Shown here: positions 11,001 to 23,000 of the stretch, one piece after another | Layout of the letters: each line of letters opens with the position of its first letter | How positions within the stretch are numbered: the stretch's first letter is position 1 | DNA from: Elephas maximus indicus | Taxonomy: Eukaryota > Chordata > Mammalia > Proboscidea > Elephantidae | Direction: 5' to 3' | Length of the DNA: 64,000 bases | NCBI RefSeq assembly: GCF_024166365.1 | Contig: NC_064836.1 | Span: 36,190,833 to 36,254,832 of the forward strand | Position numbers and translations under genes: made by a program | Notes under the pieces: model-generated | Told to the model about the DNA's origin: nothing | Databases searched by the model: none | The model's input: the letters and a program-made list of their open reading frames with translations, nothing else

Positions 11001-14000
11001 TTGTTGAAGCTAGGAGATGGATAAATGGGGGCTCATTATAATATGCTATCAACATTTTTTTTATCAACGTTTCTACATTTATGAGATTTTCTATAGCAAA
11101 AATAATAATAATAATAATAATGAGCCAGAGAGAATATTATCACTAAGTAAAATGTATTTTTTATGACTCACAAGTCATTGACAAAAATATTAAGATAAAA
11201 TGGCCTACAGACAAAAACAGTTGAGTAACTGGGATCTTTCAAGTCAATTCAAGAATAGATTGGACACATTGAACGTTAAAGACTGAAGAATAGATGAGTT
11301 ATGGAATGACATCAAGGACATCATACATGAAGAAAACACGATGTCATTAAAAAGACAAGAAAGGAAGAAAAGACCAAAGTGGATGTCAGAAGAGACTCTG
11401 AAACTTGTTCTTGAACGTCGAGTAGCTGAAGTGAATGGAAGAAATGATGAAGTAAAAGAGCTGAACAGAAGATTTCAAAGGATAACTGAAGAAGACAAAG
11501 TAAAGTATTATAATGAAATGTGCATTCAGCATTTCTCAAGCTGAAAGAACAGAATTAAAAATTCAAGCCTCTAGTTGTAACACTGAAGGATTCTATGGGG
11601 AAAATGTGAAACGACACAGGATTCATGCCAGTAATGCCCAGGTGAGATGGTATCTCATTGTCGTTTTGATTTGCATTTCTCTAACGGCTAGGGATCGTGA
11701 GCATTTCCTCATGTGTCTGTTGGCCACTTTAACATCTTCTTTGGTGAAGAGTCTGTTGGTTTCCTTTGCCCATTTTTTAATTGGATTGTCTTTTTGTTAT
11801 AGAGGTGTTGGATTTTCTTGTTGATTTTAGACATTAGACCTTTGTCTGATTTGTAATAGCCAAAACTTTTTTCCCAGTCTTTAAGTTCTGTTCTTACTCT
11901 TTTAGTGAAGTCTTTTGATGAACATAAGTGTTTAATTTTTAGAAGATTCCAGTTATCTTCTGAAGTTTGTGTGTGGCTGGTTTATGGTTCGTATCCTGTT
12001 AATGCTGTGTATTAGGACCTCTAGCGATGATCCTATTTTTTCTTCCATGAACCTTATAGTTTTTGGCTTTATATTTAGGTCTTTGATCCATTTTGAATTA
12101 GTTTTTCTGTATGGTGTGAGGTATGGGTCTTGTTTCATTGTTTTTTTTTTTTTTTTTTTTTTGCAGATGGACATCCAGTTTTGCCAGCACCATTAGTTAA
12201 AAAGACTGTCTTTTCCCCATTTGATGGACTTTGGGCCCTTGTCGAAGATCAGGTAACCCTAAGTGGATGGATTTACATCTGGGTTCTCAATTCTGTTCCA
12301 TTGGTCAGTGTATCTGTCATTGTATCAGTACGAGGCTGTTTTGACTACAATAGCTGTATAGCAGGTTCTGAGGTCAGGTAGTGCGAGTCCTCCTACTTTA
12401 TTCTTCTTCTTCAATATTGATTTACTTATCTGGGGCTTCTCCCCTTTCCGTATAATGATTGGTTTTTTCCATCTCTTTAAAGAATGTTGTTGGTATTTGA
12501 ATCGGGATTGCACTGTACTTGTGAATTGCTTTGGGTAGAATTGTCATTTTCACAATGTTGAGTCTTTTCATGAGCATGGTATGTTTTTCCATTTATGTAG
12601 ATCTCTTTTGGTTTCTTGAAATAGTGTTTTGTAGTTTTCTTTGTATAGATCTTTTACATCCCTGGTTAGATTTATTCCTAAGTATTTTATTTCTTTAAGG
12701 GCTGTGATACATGGTATTGTTTTCCTGATTTCCTTTTCATCGTTCTCTTTATTAGTGTATAGGAATTCAACTGATCTTGTATCCTGCTCCCCTGATGAAT
12801 CTATTAGTTCCAGTAGTTTTTTCATGAAGTCTTTTGGGTTTTCTATTGATAGTATCATATTACCTGCAAATAGGGACAGTTTAACTTCTTCATTACCAAT
12901 TTGGTTGTCCTTTATTTCTTTTTCTTGCCTTACTGCTCTAGCTAGGACTTCCAGCACAATATTAAATAGGAGTGGTGATAAAGGGCATCCTTGTCTGGTC
13001 CCTGTTCTCAAGGGGAATGTTTTCAGCCTCTCTCCATTAAGAATGATGTTGGCTGTTAGTTTTGCATTACATCAAGAAATTTCCCTTCTATACCTATTTT
13101 ATTGAGAGGTTTTTTTTTTTTTATCAGGAATGGGTGTTGGACTTTGTTGAATGCCTTTTCTTTATAGATTGAGATAATCATGTGATTCCTTTATTTATGT
13201 CATGGATTGCATTGATTTTCTGATGTTGAACCATCCTTGCATACCTGGTATGAATCCTACTTGGTGTATTATTTTTTTGATATGATGCTGAACTCTATTG
13301 GCTAGAATTTTGTTGAGAATGTTTGCATCTATATTCATGAGAGATATTGGTCTGTGATTTTCTTTTTTTGTGGTGTCTTTGCCCGGTTTTGGTATCAGGG
13401 TTATGCTGCCTTCATACAATGAATTTGGAAGTACCGCTTCCTTTTCTATGTTCTGACAGAGTTTGAGTAGTACTGGTGTGAGCTCTTCTCTGAATGTTTG
13501 GTAGAATTTTCCAGTGAAGCCATCTGGGCCAGGGCTTTTTTTGGGGGGGGAGTTTTTTTTTTTTTTTTTTTTTAACCTTTTCAGCCTCTTCTCTTGTTAT
13601 GGGTCTGTTCAGACTTAAAAATCATTTTGTGTTAGTTTGAGTAGGTAGTGTGTTTCTAGAAATTTGTCCATTTCCTCTAGGTTTTCAAATTTGTTGGTGT
13701 ATAGTTTTTCATAATACTGTGTTATGATCCTTTCTATTTCAGTTAGGTCTGTTGTAGTGTCCCTCATTTCATTTCTTATTTGGGCTATTTGCATCCTCTC
13801 GTGTTTTCCTTTTGCCAGTTTGGCCAGTGGTTTGTCAATTTTGTTGACCCTTTCAAAGAACCAACTTTTGGATTTGTTGATTCTTTCTACTGTTTTTCTG
13901 TTCTCTATTTCATTTATTTCTGCTCTGATCTTTATTATTCCCTTCCTTCTGGTGACTGTGGGTTTTTGTTTTTGCTGTTCTCTTCTATTTGTTCGAATTG

Positions 14001-17000
14001 TGTAGGTAATGTTTTGATATTGTCCCTTTCTTCTTTTTTGATATGTACATCTATTTCTATAGATTGACTTCTGAGGAATGCCTTTGCTGTGTCCCAAAGG
14101 TTTTGGTATGATGTGTTTTTATTCTCTTTTGAATCTAGGAATTTTTTTATTCCGTCTCAGATTTTTTCTATTACCTAGTGGTTTTTAAGCAGGGTGTTAT
14201 TCAGTTTCTATGTAATTGATTTTTTTTTCCTTGCACTTCCTGTTGTTAATTTCTACTTTGATGGCATTGTGGTCAGAGAAGACACTTTGTATTATTTAAA
14301 TGTTTTGGATTTTGTTGAGGGTTGCCCTGTGGCCTAAGATGTGATCTATTCTGGAGAACGTCCCATGTTCGTTGGAAAAGAATGTGTACTTTGCAGCTGT
14401 TGGGTGGAGTGTTCTGTATATGCCTGTGAGGTCAAGTTGGCTGATTGTGCCCTTTAGCTCTTCTGTATCTTTGTCGAGTTTCTTTCTAGATGTTCCGTCC
14501 TTTACCAAGAGTGGTGTGTTGAAGTCTCCTACTATTATTGTGGAACTGTCAGTTTCTCTTTTCAGTGCTATTACAGTTTGTTTTATGTATTTTGGAGCCC
14601 TGTCATCAGGTGCATAGATGTTTATTATGGTTATGTCTTCACAATGGATCATTCCTTTAATCACTATATACCCACTGCTGTCGAGTTGTTTCCGACTCAT
14701 AGTGACCCTATAGGATGGAGTAGAACTACAAACCGCCGACCTTTTGGGTAGCAGCCGTAGCACTTATTAATCACTATATAGTGCTCTTCTTTTTATGGTG
14801 GATTTTGTTTTAAAGTCTATTTTATCTGAGATTACTATTACCACAAGATGTTTGCTTGATATATATATTTTTTCCATTCTTTGATTTTTAATACATTTAC
14901 ATCTTTGTTTCTAAGGTGTGTCTCTTATAGACAGCATATTAGTGGATCCTGCTTTTTAATCCATTCTGCCACTCTCTGTCTCTTTATGGGTGCATTTAAG
15001 CCATTTACATTCAGTGTAATTGTTGATAGGTGTGAGTTTATTGTTGTCATTTTGTAGTGCTTTTTTTTGTGTGTGTGTGATGCTGACGTTTTCATTATTT
15101 CTCTTACTGTCCTGTACAGAATTTCTTTTGTTTATGGATTTTTTGTAGATTTTGCTTTTACTGAGACTTTACGTTTTTCTTCTTTATTTTGATGAGTAGG
15201 TTTGTTCAACTTTCTTTGTGGCCACCTTGAAATTGACCCTTATCTTCCTAGTTTTGAACCAGTGTATTATTACTCGGTATCACCTTGCCTTCCTCTCCAT
15301 TAGAAAGTTCTATAACTACACTGTTTATTCCCTCTTTTATTGTTCTGATGTTGTTTTCATTTACAGATTAACCTCTCTGGTTCCCTGTTGAAAATCTTTC
15401 GGTTTTGGATAGTCCTTGTGAGTTCATTTCCTAGGTTGGTACCTGGCTGGTACGATCTTGTGTCCTGGGTTCAAGTTGTGCTCTGATGTTTGTTCTGAAA
15501 CCGAAGGATTCCCTTTCATAATTCATGTAAGTTTGGTTTGGTTTTTACATATTCCCTTAATTTCTGTTTATCTGGAAATGTTCTAATTTCACCATCATAT
15601 TTGAATGAGAGTTTTACAACATATATAATTCTTGGTTGGCAATTTTTTTCTTCCAAGATGTTGTATATTTCATCTCACTGTCTTCTTGCCTGCATGGTTT
15701 CTGCCGAATAATCAGAGCTTAGTCTTATTGTTTCCCCTCTGTATGTGACTTTTCATTTTTCTCGAGCTGCTCTCAGGATTCTTTCTTTGTCTTTGGTTTT
15801 AGCAAGTGTGATTATGATACACCTTGGTGATTTTCTTTTGGGGTCTATCCTATATGGTGTTCATTGAGCTTTTTGGATGGTCAGTTTTTCATCTCTTATT
15901 TTAGGGTAGTTTTTTGTCAGCAATTCTTTAGTGATCCTCTCTGTGTTTTCCGTTTCCTCCCCCTGTTCTGGATCTCTGATCACTTGTAAACTTTTGCTTT
16001 TGATTGTATCCCACATAATTCTCAGGGTTTCTTCAGTCTTTTTTCTGATTTTTCCCAAACAAAGTTGGAGCCAAGTATTTGTCTTCAATTTTGCTGATCC
16101 TGTCTTCCATTGTTTCAAACCTGCTCCTCAGCCCTTCAATGACACTGTCCATTTCTGAAATCTTATTGTTTATCTTTTGGATTTCTAATTGTTGTTTGTA
16201 TATGATTTCTAGTTGTGAATTTATTTTGGCATTTTGTTCCTGTATTATTTCCTGAATTCTTCCATTTTCTGTCTGTATTTTCCATGAATTTGTCTATTTT
16301 TTCCTCATTTTTGTCTACTTTTTTGCTTCAACTCTTAGATAGCTCTGAATATTAGAGATCTGAATTCCCTATCAGGTAGTTCTAGTGCCTCTTCTTCTAC
16401 TGGCAAGTCACCTGGTGTTTTATTTTGGATGTCTACTGGAACCATCTTGTCTTGTTTGTTTTATATGTTTTTATATTATCTGCTGTCTATGGGAGATTCA
16501 GTAGTTATTTTCTTCATTTATTGATTGTAGATTTGATTGTTTTGTCCTGCTTTTTTTTTGTTTTATTTGATATGTCTGAGCAGGTGGGCTGTGCGTTCTT
16601 TGTTATTTGCTTATCTGTGGACATGATACTTTTCACCTCCTTGTCTAATGGGCAGGGCCAGTCACTCAGCTGTGGTGCAGCAGGGCAGGCACAGCTGAAG
16701 AGTAAGGGCTGGGATGGGTTGTTTGTGGCATGTACTAGGGCTGACAGGGCAGGATGGGAGTCAGTGCAGGGCAGGTTCCAGTAGGCTGTGCCTGTGCTGC
16801 TCAGGGGTGTGATATTCAGTGCATGGTGCAGGTAGGCAGGAAGGAGGGGAAAGGTTGTGATGTGTGGACAAAGAAATGGCACTGAGGTAGCTGGCCAGTG
16901 TGAACAGGGTAAGTCCAAGCACCATGGAGCTGGAGCTGGTGCCTCCCGGCCAAGAGCCTGTGCCCGGCACGAAGCGGCAGAAGCTGAGCAGAGGGAAGAA

Positions 17001-20000
17001 GGGTAGGGGTGGGAAAGCATATATCGTTGGTTACTGGGTGCTCTGTCTCCTGCTAGGAGCTCTGTGAAGCTGCTTTCCCATATTCCCTGCCACCGATCTC
17101 CAGTGTGGGCAGGGCAAATCCAAGCAGGATGGAGCCTGCACTTCTTGGCTGGCTGAGCAACTGCAGCCAGCTAAGAAGCAACAGAGGCTGAGCAGGGGGG
17201 AGAAGGGCAGGGGGTAGGAAAGCATATATTGCTGTTTACTGGGGGGTCTGTATGTCTCCTGCTGGGAGCTCCATGAAGCTGCTTTCTCGTACTCCTTGTC
17301 CACTGATCTCTGACAGGAGTCCAAGATGGTGAATCCGTGCTGCGTTAGCTGATACGGGGACCTCTGTTTGTATCTCTCCTCGCTCTCCGTTCTCTGTCAG
17401 TTTCTTATTCCATTCAGTGCTTGGCTGAGTTCTTTATCTCTTCGTTTGATGCTTAGGGTTCCAGGACTGACGTTTGTCTCTGTTTTACTTAGTTTTTCAG
17501 GCCTTTGGTGTGAAGGGACGACATGGTGCTGCTATCTATAGTGCCATGATCTCTCTGCCTTGTTACTCTCTTTTTATCTTCTCCAAAACCATCATTTTGA
17601 ATGGTCACATATTTTTTGGTATGATGAACTTCCTTTTACATTTCACTTTTAACTTTTGATGACTTATTTGAAAAATAAAGCCTATTAAATGGGCTTATGA
17701 CCCAGCTAAATACTGATAAGAATTTGGTTCCTCTTGAAGACCCAACTTTCAAACAGCCATGGACCATCTGATACACCCTGCCCATTCCCAAACATGTGGA
17801 TCCCAGCTGAGACCAACTTAAGCCTTGAATCCCAGTGTAATTCTAACAACTTTGACCAGAGCCTGGTGTCAGTTCAGAAAAATCTCTGAGTGATTGGATT
17901 AATTCTGAGGTTCTGTGAAAACTTCTAAGCCATTCAGAATGAATCTCGTGGATTCAGTTTAGTTTCCCAATAATTTTACTTCAGCTCAGATCAGTATCCT
18001 AGTGTTGCCCCTTTCTTCTCACTAGATCTTCTAAATATGTGGTTCTCAACTACGTGCAATTTTGCCTCTCCCCCCACCCCACCATCACCCCACTTCCCCA
18101 GGGGACATTTGGCAATGTCTGGAGATATATTTGGTTTTCACACCTGGTAATGGTGGATGTGCTATTGGCATCTAGTGGGTAGAAGCCAGGGATGGTGCTA
18201 AACATCCTATAATGTACAAGATGGCCCCACACCAAGATTATCTGGTTGAAAATATCAACTGTGTTGATGAAGTTGAGAAGTGCAAATCTAGGGCAAAACT
18301 GGAATTGAAGCGGCTGATGAAGGCAATGCAGAGGAAGACAAAAAAAAGTAAAAGGCTCTGTTCTTCTGCTTCAGCACAAAGTGCCTCCTTAATGTTTGAT
18401 GGGATGGAACTATTTTACTCTACAACTGAGGAGTACGTTCCATAAATTGTAGAGCAAATATGGGATTACATGTTGCTGGTTCCCAATTAAAGAACAATAT
18501 GCTTTCAAGTGTAGTAATCTACAGAATAAAGTGACTCCTGTGATAAGACAGATCCTGGAGTAGACAATAATGTTTAAAAATTCAAATTCAAGAGAAATTT
18601 CAAACATCGGTGACCATAATAACCATCTAAGGAGATTATTTTAGATACTGATGCTCACAACAACCCCAAAGGAAATCTAAGAGAATTCTTGCCACTAAGT
18701 ACTAAGTACTAAGGAATTCTGAGAGCCATCACTCTATTTCTCAAGAAAGGCCTTAGGCTTCTAATGACACTGGACTCCCCTCCCTCTCATCCATTGTAAT
18801 CCTAAACAAATACTCAGAATATTGAATATCCATTTGTATTGGGTTGAATTATAGCCCCCCAAAAATATGTCCTCCTGGAGCCTCAGAATTTGACCTTACT
18901 TGGAAAAAGATTTTTGCAGATGTAATTAAGGTAAGGATCTTGAGAAATGATCATCTTGAATTAGGGTGGGCCCTAAATCCAATGACTAATGTCCTTATGA
19001 GAGATAGAAAAGGAAAAGACATAGAGACACAGACAGAAGGCCATGTGAAGATAGAGGCAGAGATTGGAGTTATGCAGCCCCACGCCATGAAACACCAAGG
19101 GTTGCAAACAGCCACCAGAAGCTAAGAGGGAGGCATGGAATGGATTCTCCCTTTGACCCCCAGAGGGTACCAACCCTGAGGACACCTTCATTTTGGACTC
19201 TTGAACTCCAGAATGGTGAGAGAATAAATTTGTGGTGTTTTAAGCTACCCACCAAGTTTAATTTGTTATGGCCACCCTGGGTTAATACACCATCCAAGAG
19301 CCACCCACCCTGAGCAGTGATGTTATTTAGTGCTTCATTGTAGTGTATACAAATGCAAAAGTGCATAAGGCTCCAAATGTCTAAATTGTATTCCCTACAC
19401 CTTCTGTGTCAGATATTTATTGCATCTTTTCAAGGGTTCCTGAAATGCTCTCTTCAGCAGCAGCAGAGGCTATTCCAAATCCCCAAACTACGCAAATGTT
19501 CTGATTAACCAAAGGAGAGTCCTGGGACCACAGATCTGCTGGAAGTGGTATTAAATGATTGCCTGATCAAGCTGGGTCCCAGCTCCACCACCATTTTCCT
19601 ATGAAAACATGGGCCTCATTTTCTCGTTTATAAAATGGAGCTGGTAATGCCAGACCTAGCAATATTATGGCGTCAGAATAACAAAGCATCATGAGAGAAA
19701 ATAATGATATGGTAAAGATCACTTTCTATAATTGCTCTACAGATACTAGGAATTTTATCATGCCACCCTAGACAAGAGAAGGAAGCTAACATTTACTTAG
19801 TGTCTTCTAAACACCAGGAATAGACAGTAATACAAAGGAAAAGTCCACCATTGCTGTACAGTTAACTTCGCTTCCCAGCCTTCTTCCCTAAACACATCCG
19901 TTCCATAAATACACTTAGAAAGTACTCACATTTTCACTCGTAGTGGTTTTAGATGTAGAATTATTCTTCCTGTTTGTGGAACATAAAAGACAATATTTAC

Positions 20001-23000
20001 CAGATTATCACTTTCAATTCTTGAAACACATACACTCTGTTAGGTAATGTTACCCCCAGACATTTTCCCAGCAGGAAGACAAATATCTATCTTAGCCAGG
20101 TAGAACAAAAGCCAGCAATCTCTCATTAAATTTCTTATATTTATGGATAATATTGACAGAGAAAGCCATGCATGAAACATCCATGCATCTAAATGTAACC
20201 TAGGTTAGTACAGTAAACCAGAAACCAGACATGGCTTTCAACTTATTAACATTAAACATTTTGGATGCTTAATTTTAAGTTGATTATTATAATCTCAAAA
20301 TTCAATTTTTTCCATGGAAACAAAGCTGTAGGTGGCAGCTAGGGTTCCAGTCATCTAATTAATCATTCAACACATTTTCAGAGCTGTGGGTTTAAGGACT
20401 GGGAGGAGTTGTGTCCAGGAATAAAGATATCACATCATAGATTATTGCCGGGGTTGGTGGAGACACAGTAACTGAAAGGAAGACTAACCCTCTCTCCCAG
20501 CAATGCCCACTTTCCTCTTATGGAAGATGATGTCTCTTCTCTGCTCAAAACTCCCCAGTGAATTTCCGTCTTCCTCAATGAAAGTAAAAGTGCTCACTAT
20601 TACCTGAAGGGAGTGTAGCTACACAATCAGGCCTGCCCTACTTTTCTGAACTCACTTCCTTTGCTAGTGCTGGTCCCAATGACTTGGATTTCATATTTAG
20701 ACTTGTACTGGGATATCATAAGACCTAGAGACCAGGTTGAAGAGGAAGTCTGGGAATAGGAAATTAATTGCAGTTAGGTCTTCAAATCAAGGTTCTTAAG
20801 CCATAGCAGCTGAGAGTAGAGGGGAATGTCCATAGGCTGAATTTGGGTCTCCCATTTCTGTATGTATATGGACAGCCACAAATCAAGGGCATATAAATTG
20901 GGGACCCTGGTGATCTCATCCATATCTCATGCACCAATGATTCCCCTAAATTTCTATCTCCAGTTAAGATACTTCTCCACACTCCATAGTCATATATTCA
21001 GTTTCTCATTGATTACTTCTACTTGAAAGTTTAATAAGCATCTCAAATATTAAATTTCCAGAATACTCCAGACTTTTTCCACTCACCCCCACCACCATTC
21101 TCAGCCCTGCTCCTCCTAAAATCTCCCACACTTCAGTAAATGGTAACTCTATACTTCGTGTAACTTTAGAGCCGTCTTTGATTTCTCCCTTCTCTCATTA
21201 CCTGCATCCTAACCTCCCACCCCCAAACCAAACCTGTTGCTGTCGAGTTGATTCCAACTCACAACAACCCTGTAGTCCACAGCAGAACCACCCCATAGGG
21301 TTTCCAAGGCTATAATCTTTAGGGAAGCAGACTGCCCCATCTTTCTCCCGTGGAGCAGCTGGTGGGTTAGAACCGCCAACCTTTCAGTTAGCAGCCACCT
21401 GCTTAACCACTACACCACCAGGGCTCATACCTGCATGCTACCAATCATCAAATTGTTAAAAATATATCCAGAATCCAATCACTTTCACCATCTCCAACAC
21501 CACTGCTTTGGTCCCAGAGCCATCCTCTCTTGCCTAGATTATCGCAGTCACTTCCTGACTGATCTCCTCGTGTCTTCCCTTTGCCACCTTATAGTTTATT
21601 TGCAACGTAACAGCCAGTGTGAGCCTTTTCAGAGGTAAGATGATGCGACACCTGTGCTCAAAGCTCCCCAATGATTTTCCATCTTACTCAATGACTTTAA
21701 AGCCAGAGTCCTCACAGTTGCCAAGAGGGAACCCCTCACCATCTGGCCTTGCTTCTTCTGCTCAGCTATTTTCTCCCTTCCCTCACTCTTGCAACCCCAT
21801 GGGTCCTCTTGCTGTTGTTCCTCAGATACTCCAGGCATGCCTGGCCTCATCATCTCTCCATCTGTTCTCCCCCCTCCGCTGGAATAATCTTCTCATGGTT
21901 ATGACTTGTTCCCTCACCTCTCACAGGTCTTTCTCAAGCATCACCTTATCAGTGAGGCCTTCCTTGACCACCCTATTTTAAATGACCGTCTTCACTCCTA
22001 CCCTGTATATTCTCTATCCCCACAACTATTTCATTTTTCTCCATAATACTTATCACCGTTTGACATGCTATAGAGTTTGTTTCCCTGTGCATTTTTTCTA
22101 TTAGAATGTAAGCTCTAAAACGTGGAGTTTTGTGGGGTTTTTTTTTTCTCTGTTTTGTTCACTTCTTGTCCCCAGTCCTTGTAGCAGTGTTGGGCACAAA
22201 ACAGGTATTCAATAAATATCTATTCATGAAAAAAAGTCAGTAAAATTTTATTTGACAATTTTCAATTTAGTGAAATGCAACAAATGCCTTTTTAAGAGAA
22301 ATACCATGGAAATGCCTATGAAGTCAAATTACTGAACATATTTCCTGTCTAGGTAATCAAACATTATTTACAAGTAGGGGTGAGACATGAGTTGTGCTGT
22401 CTCTTTAGACGAACTTGAGTAACTTCCCAATGGATTAAACCTACACAAGTAACCCAACTTCCCACATTCTCCATTGAACAAATGATTAACAGAAAATTAG
22501 TTGTTACAGAAAAAAGGCATGCATTGGCACTGGGTTTTTTGTGGGTATCTTAAGGAAAGTATACTTACTGAAGGGTGGATTCTTCTGCAAAAGAATAAGT
22601 GGATACCATTAATGCAAGAGTTAATACGGCATGATACAGATTCATAGAAAAACAAGTATAGCTTAATTTCTTTTTCTCAATCTTGATCCTCATTTGCCAT
22701 CTGTACCTTGTAAATCAAGGGTTGGCAAACTTTCTGTTGACAGTTCAAATGGTAAACACTGTAGGCTTTGCCGAGAGGCAACATCAAAGATATTACATAG
22801 GTTCTGATAAGAACAAATTTCCAAAAAAACTTTTCTTGATGAAATTAAAAATAATCATCATCATCAAAATTTTGTAATACATGTCTGCTAATGAGACGAT
22901 TGGAATTCCTTTTGGGGGAGAAGGTTTCTCTCCATTGGAGTTCACAGTTAACGTGCCCTATCTTTTTTTTTTATCACCAAAGAGATTGCAAATGCTCGTC

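Larger units (their letters stand above)
11625..17560 (-). mobile_element. L1 LINE, nearly full length, 3' end missing, inactive
   Basis: Read on the minus strand from a 5' UTR (about 16500-17560), through ORF1-like sequence, to ORF2 endonuclease, reverse transcriptase and C-terminal parts. The ORFs are broken into many frames. The 3' end of ORF2 and the 3' UTR with poly(A) are absent at the 11625 side. The element carries an AfroSINE at 14671-14766. It is in the same orientation as JAM2, in intron 8. Confidence 0.93.

Noticed and set aside
16425..17324. Long open frames in the 16.4-17.3 kb region, including a proline-rich minus-strand one
   Set aside because: They lie in the GC-rich L1 5' UTR monomers and result from composition.
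18212..18445. A lysine-rich 77-codon open frame
   Set aside because: It begins inside MER20, and no protein family is recognisable; treated as chance.
21619..21981. A 120-codon plus-strand open frame
   Set aside because: The sequence is L2 3' end and is expected to be open by chance.
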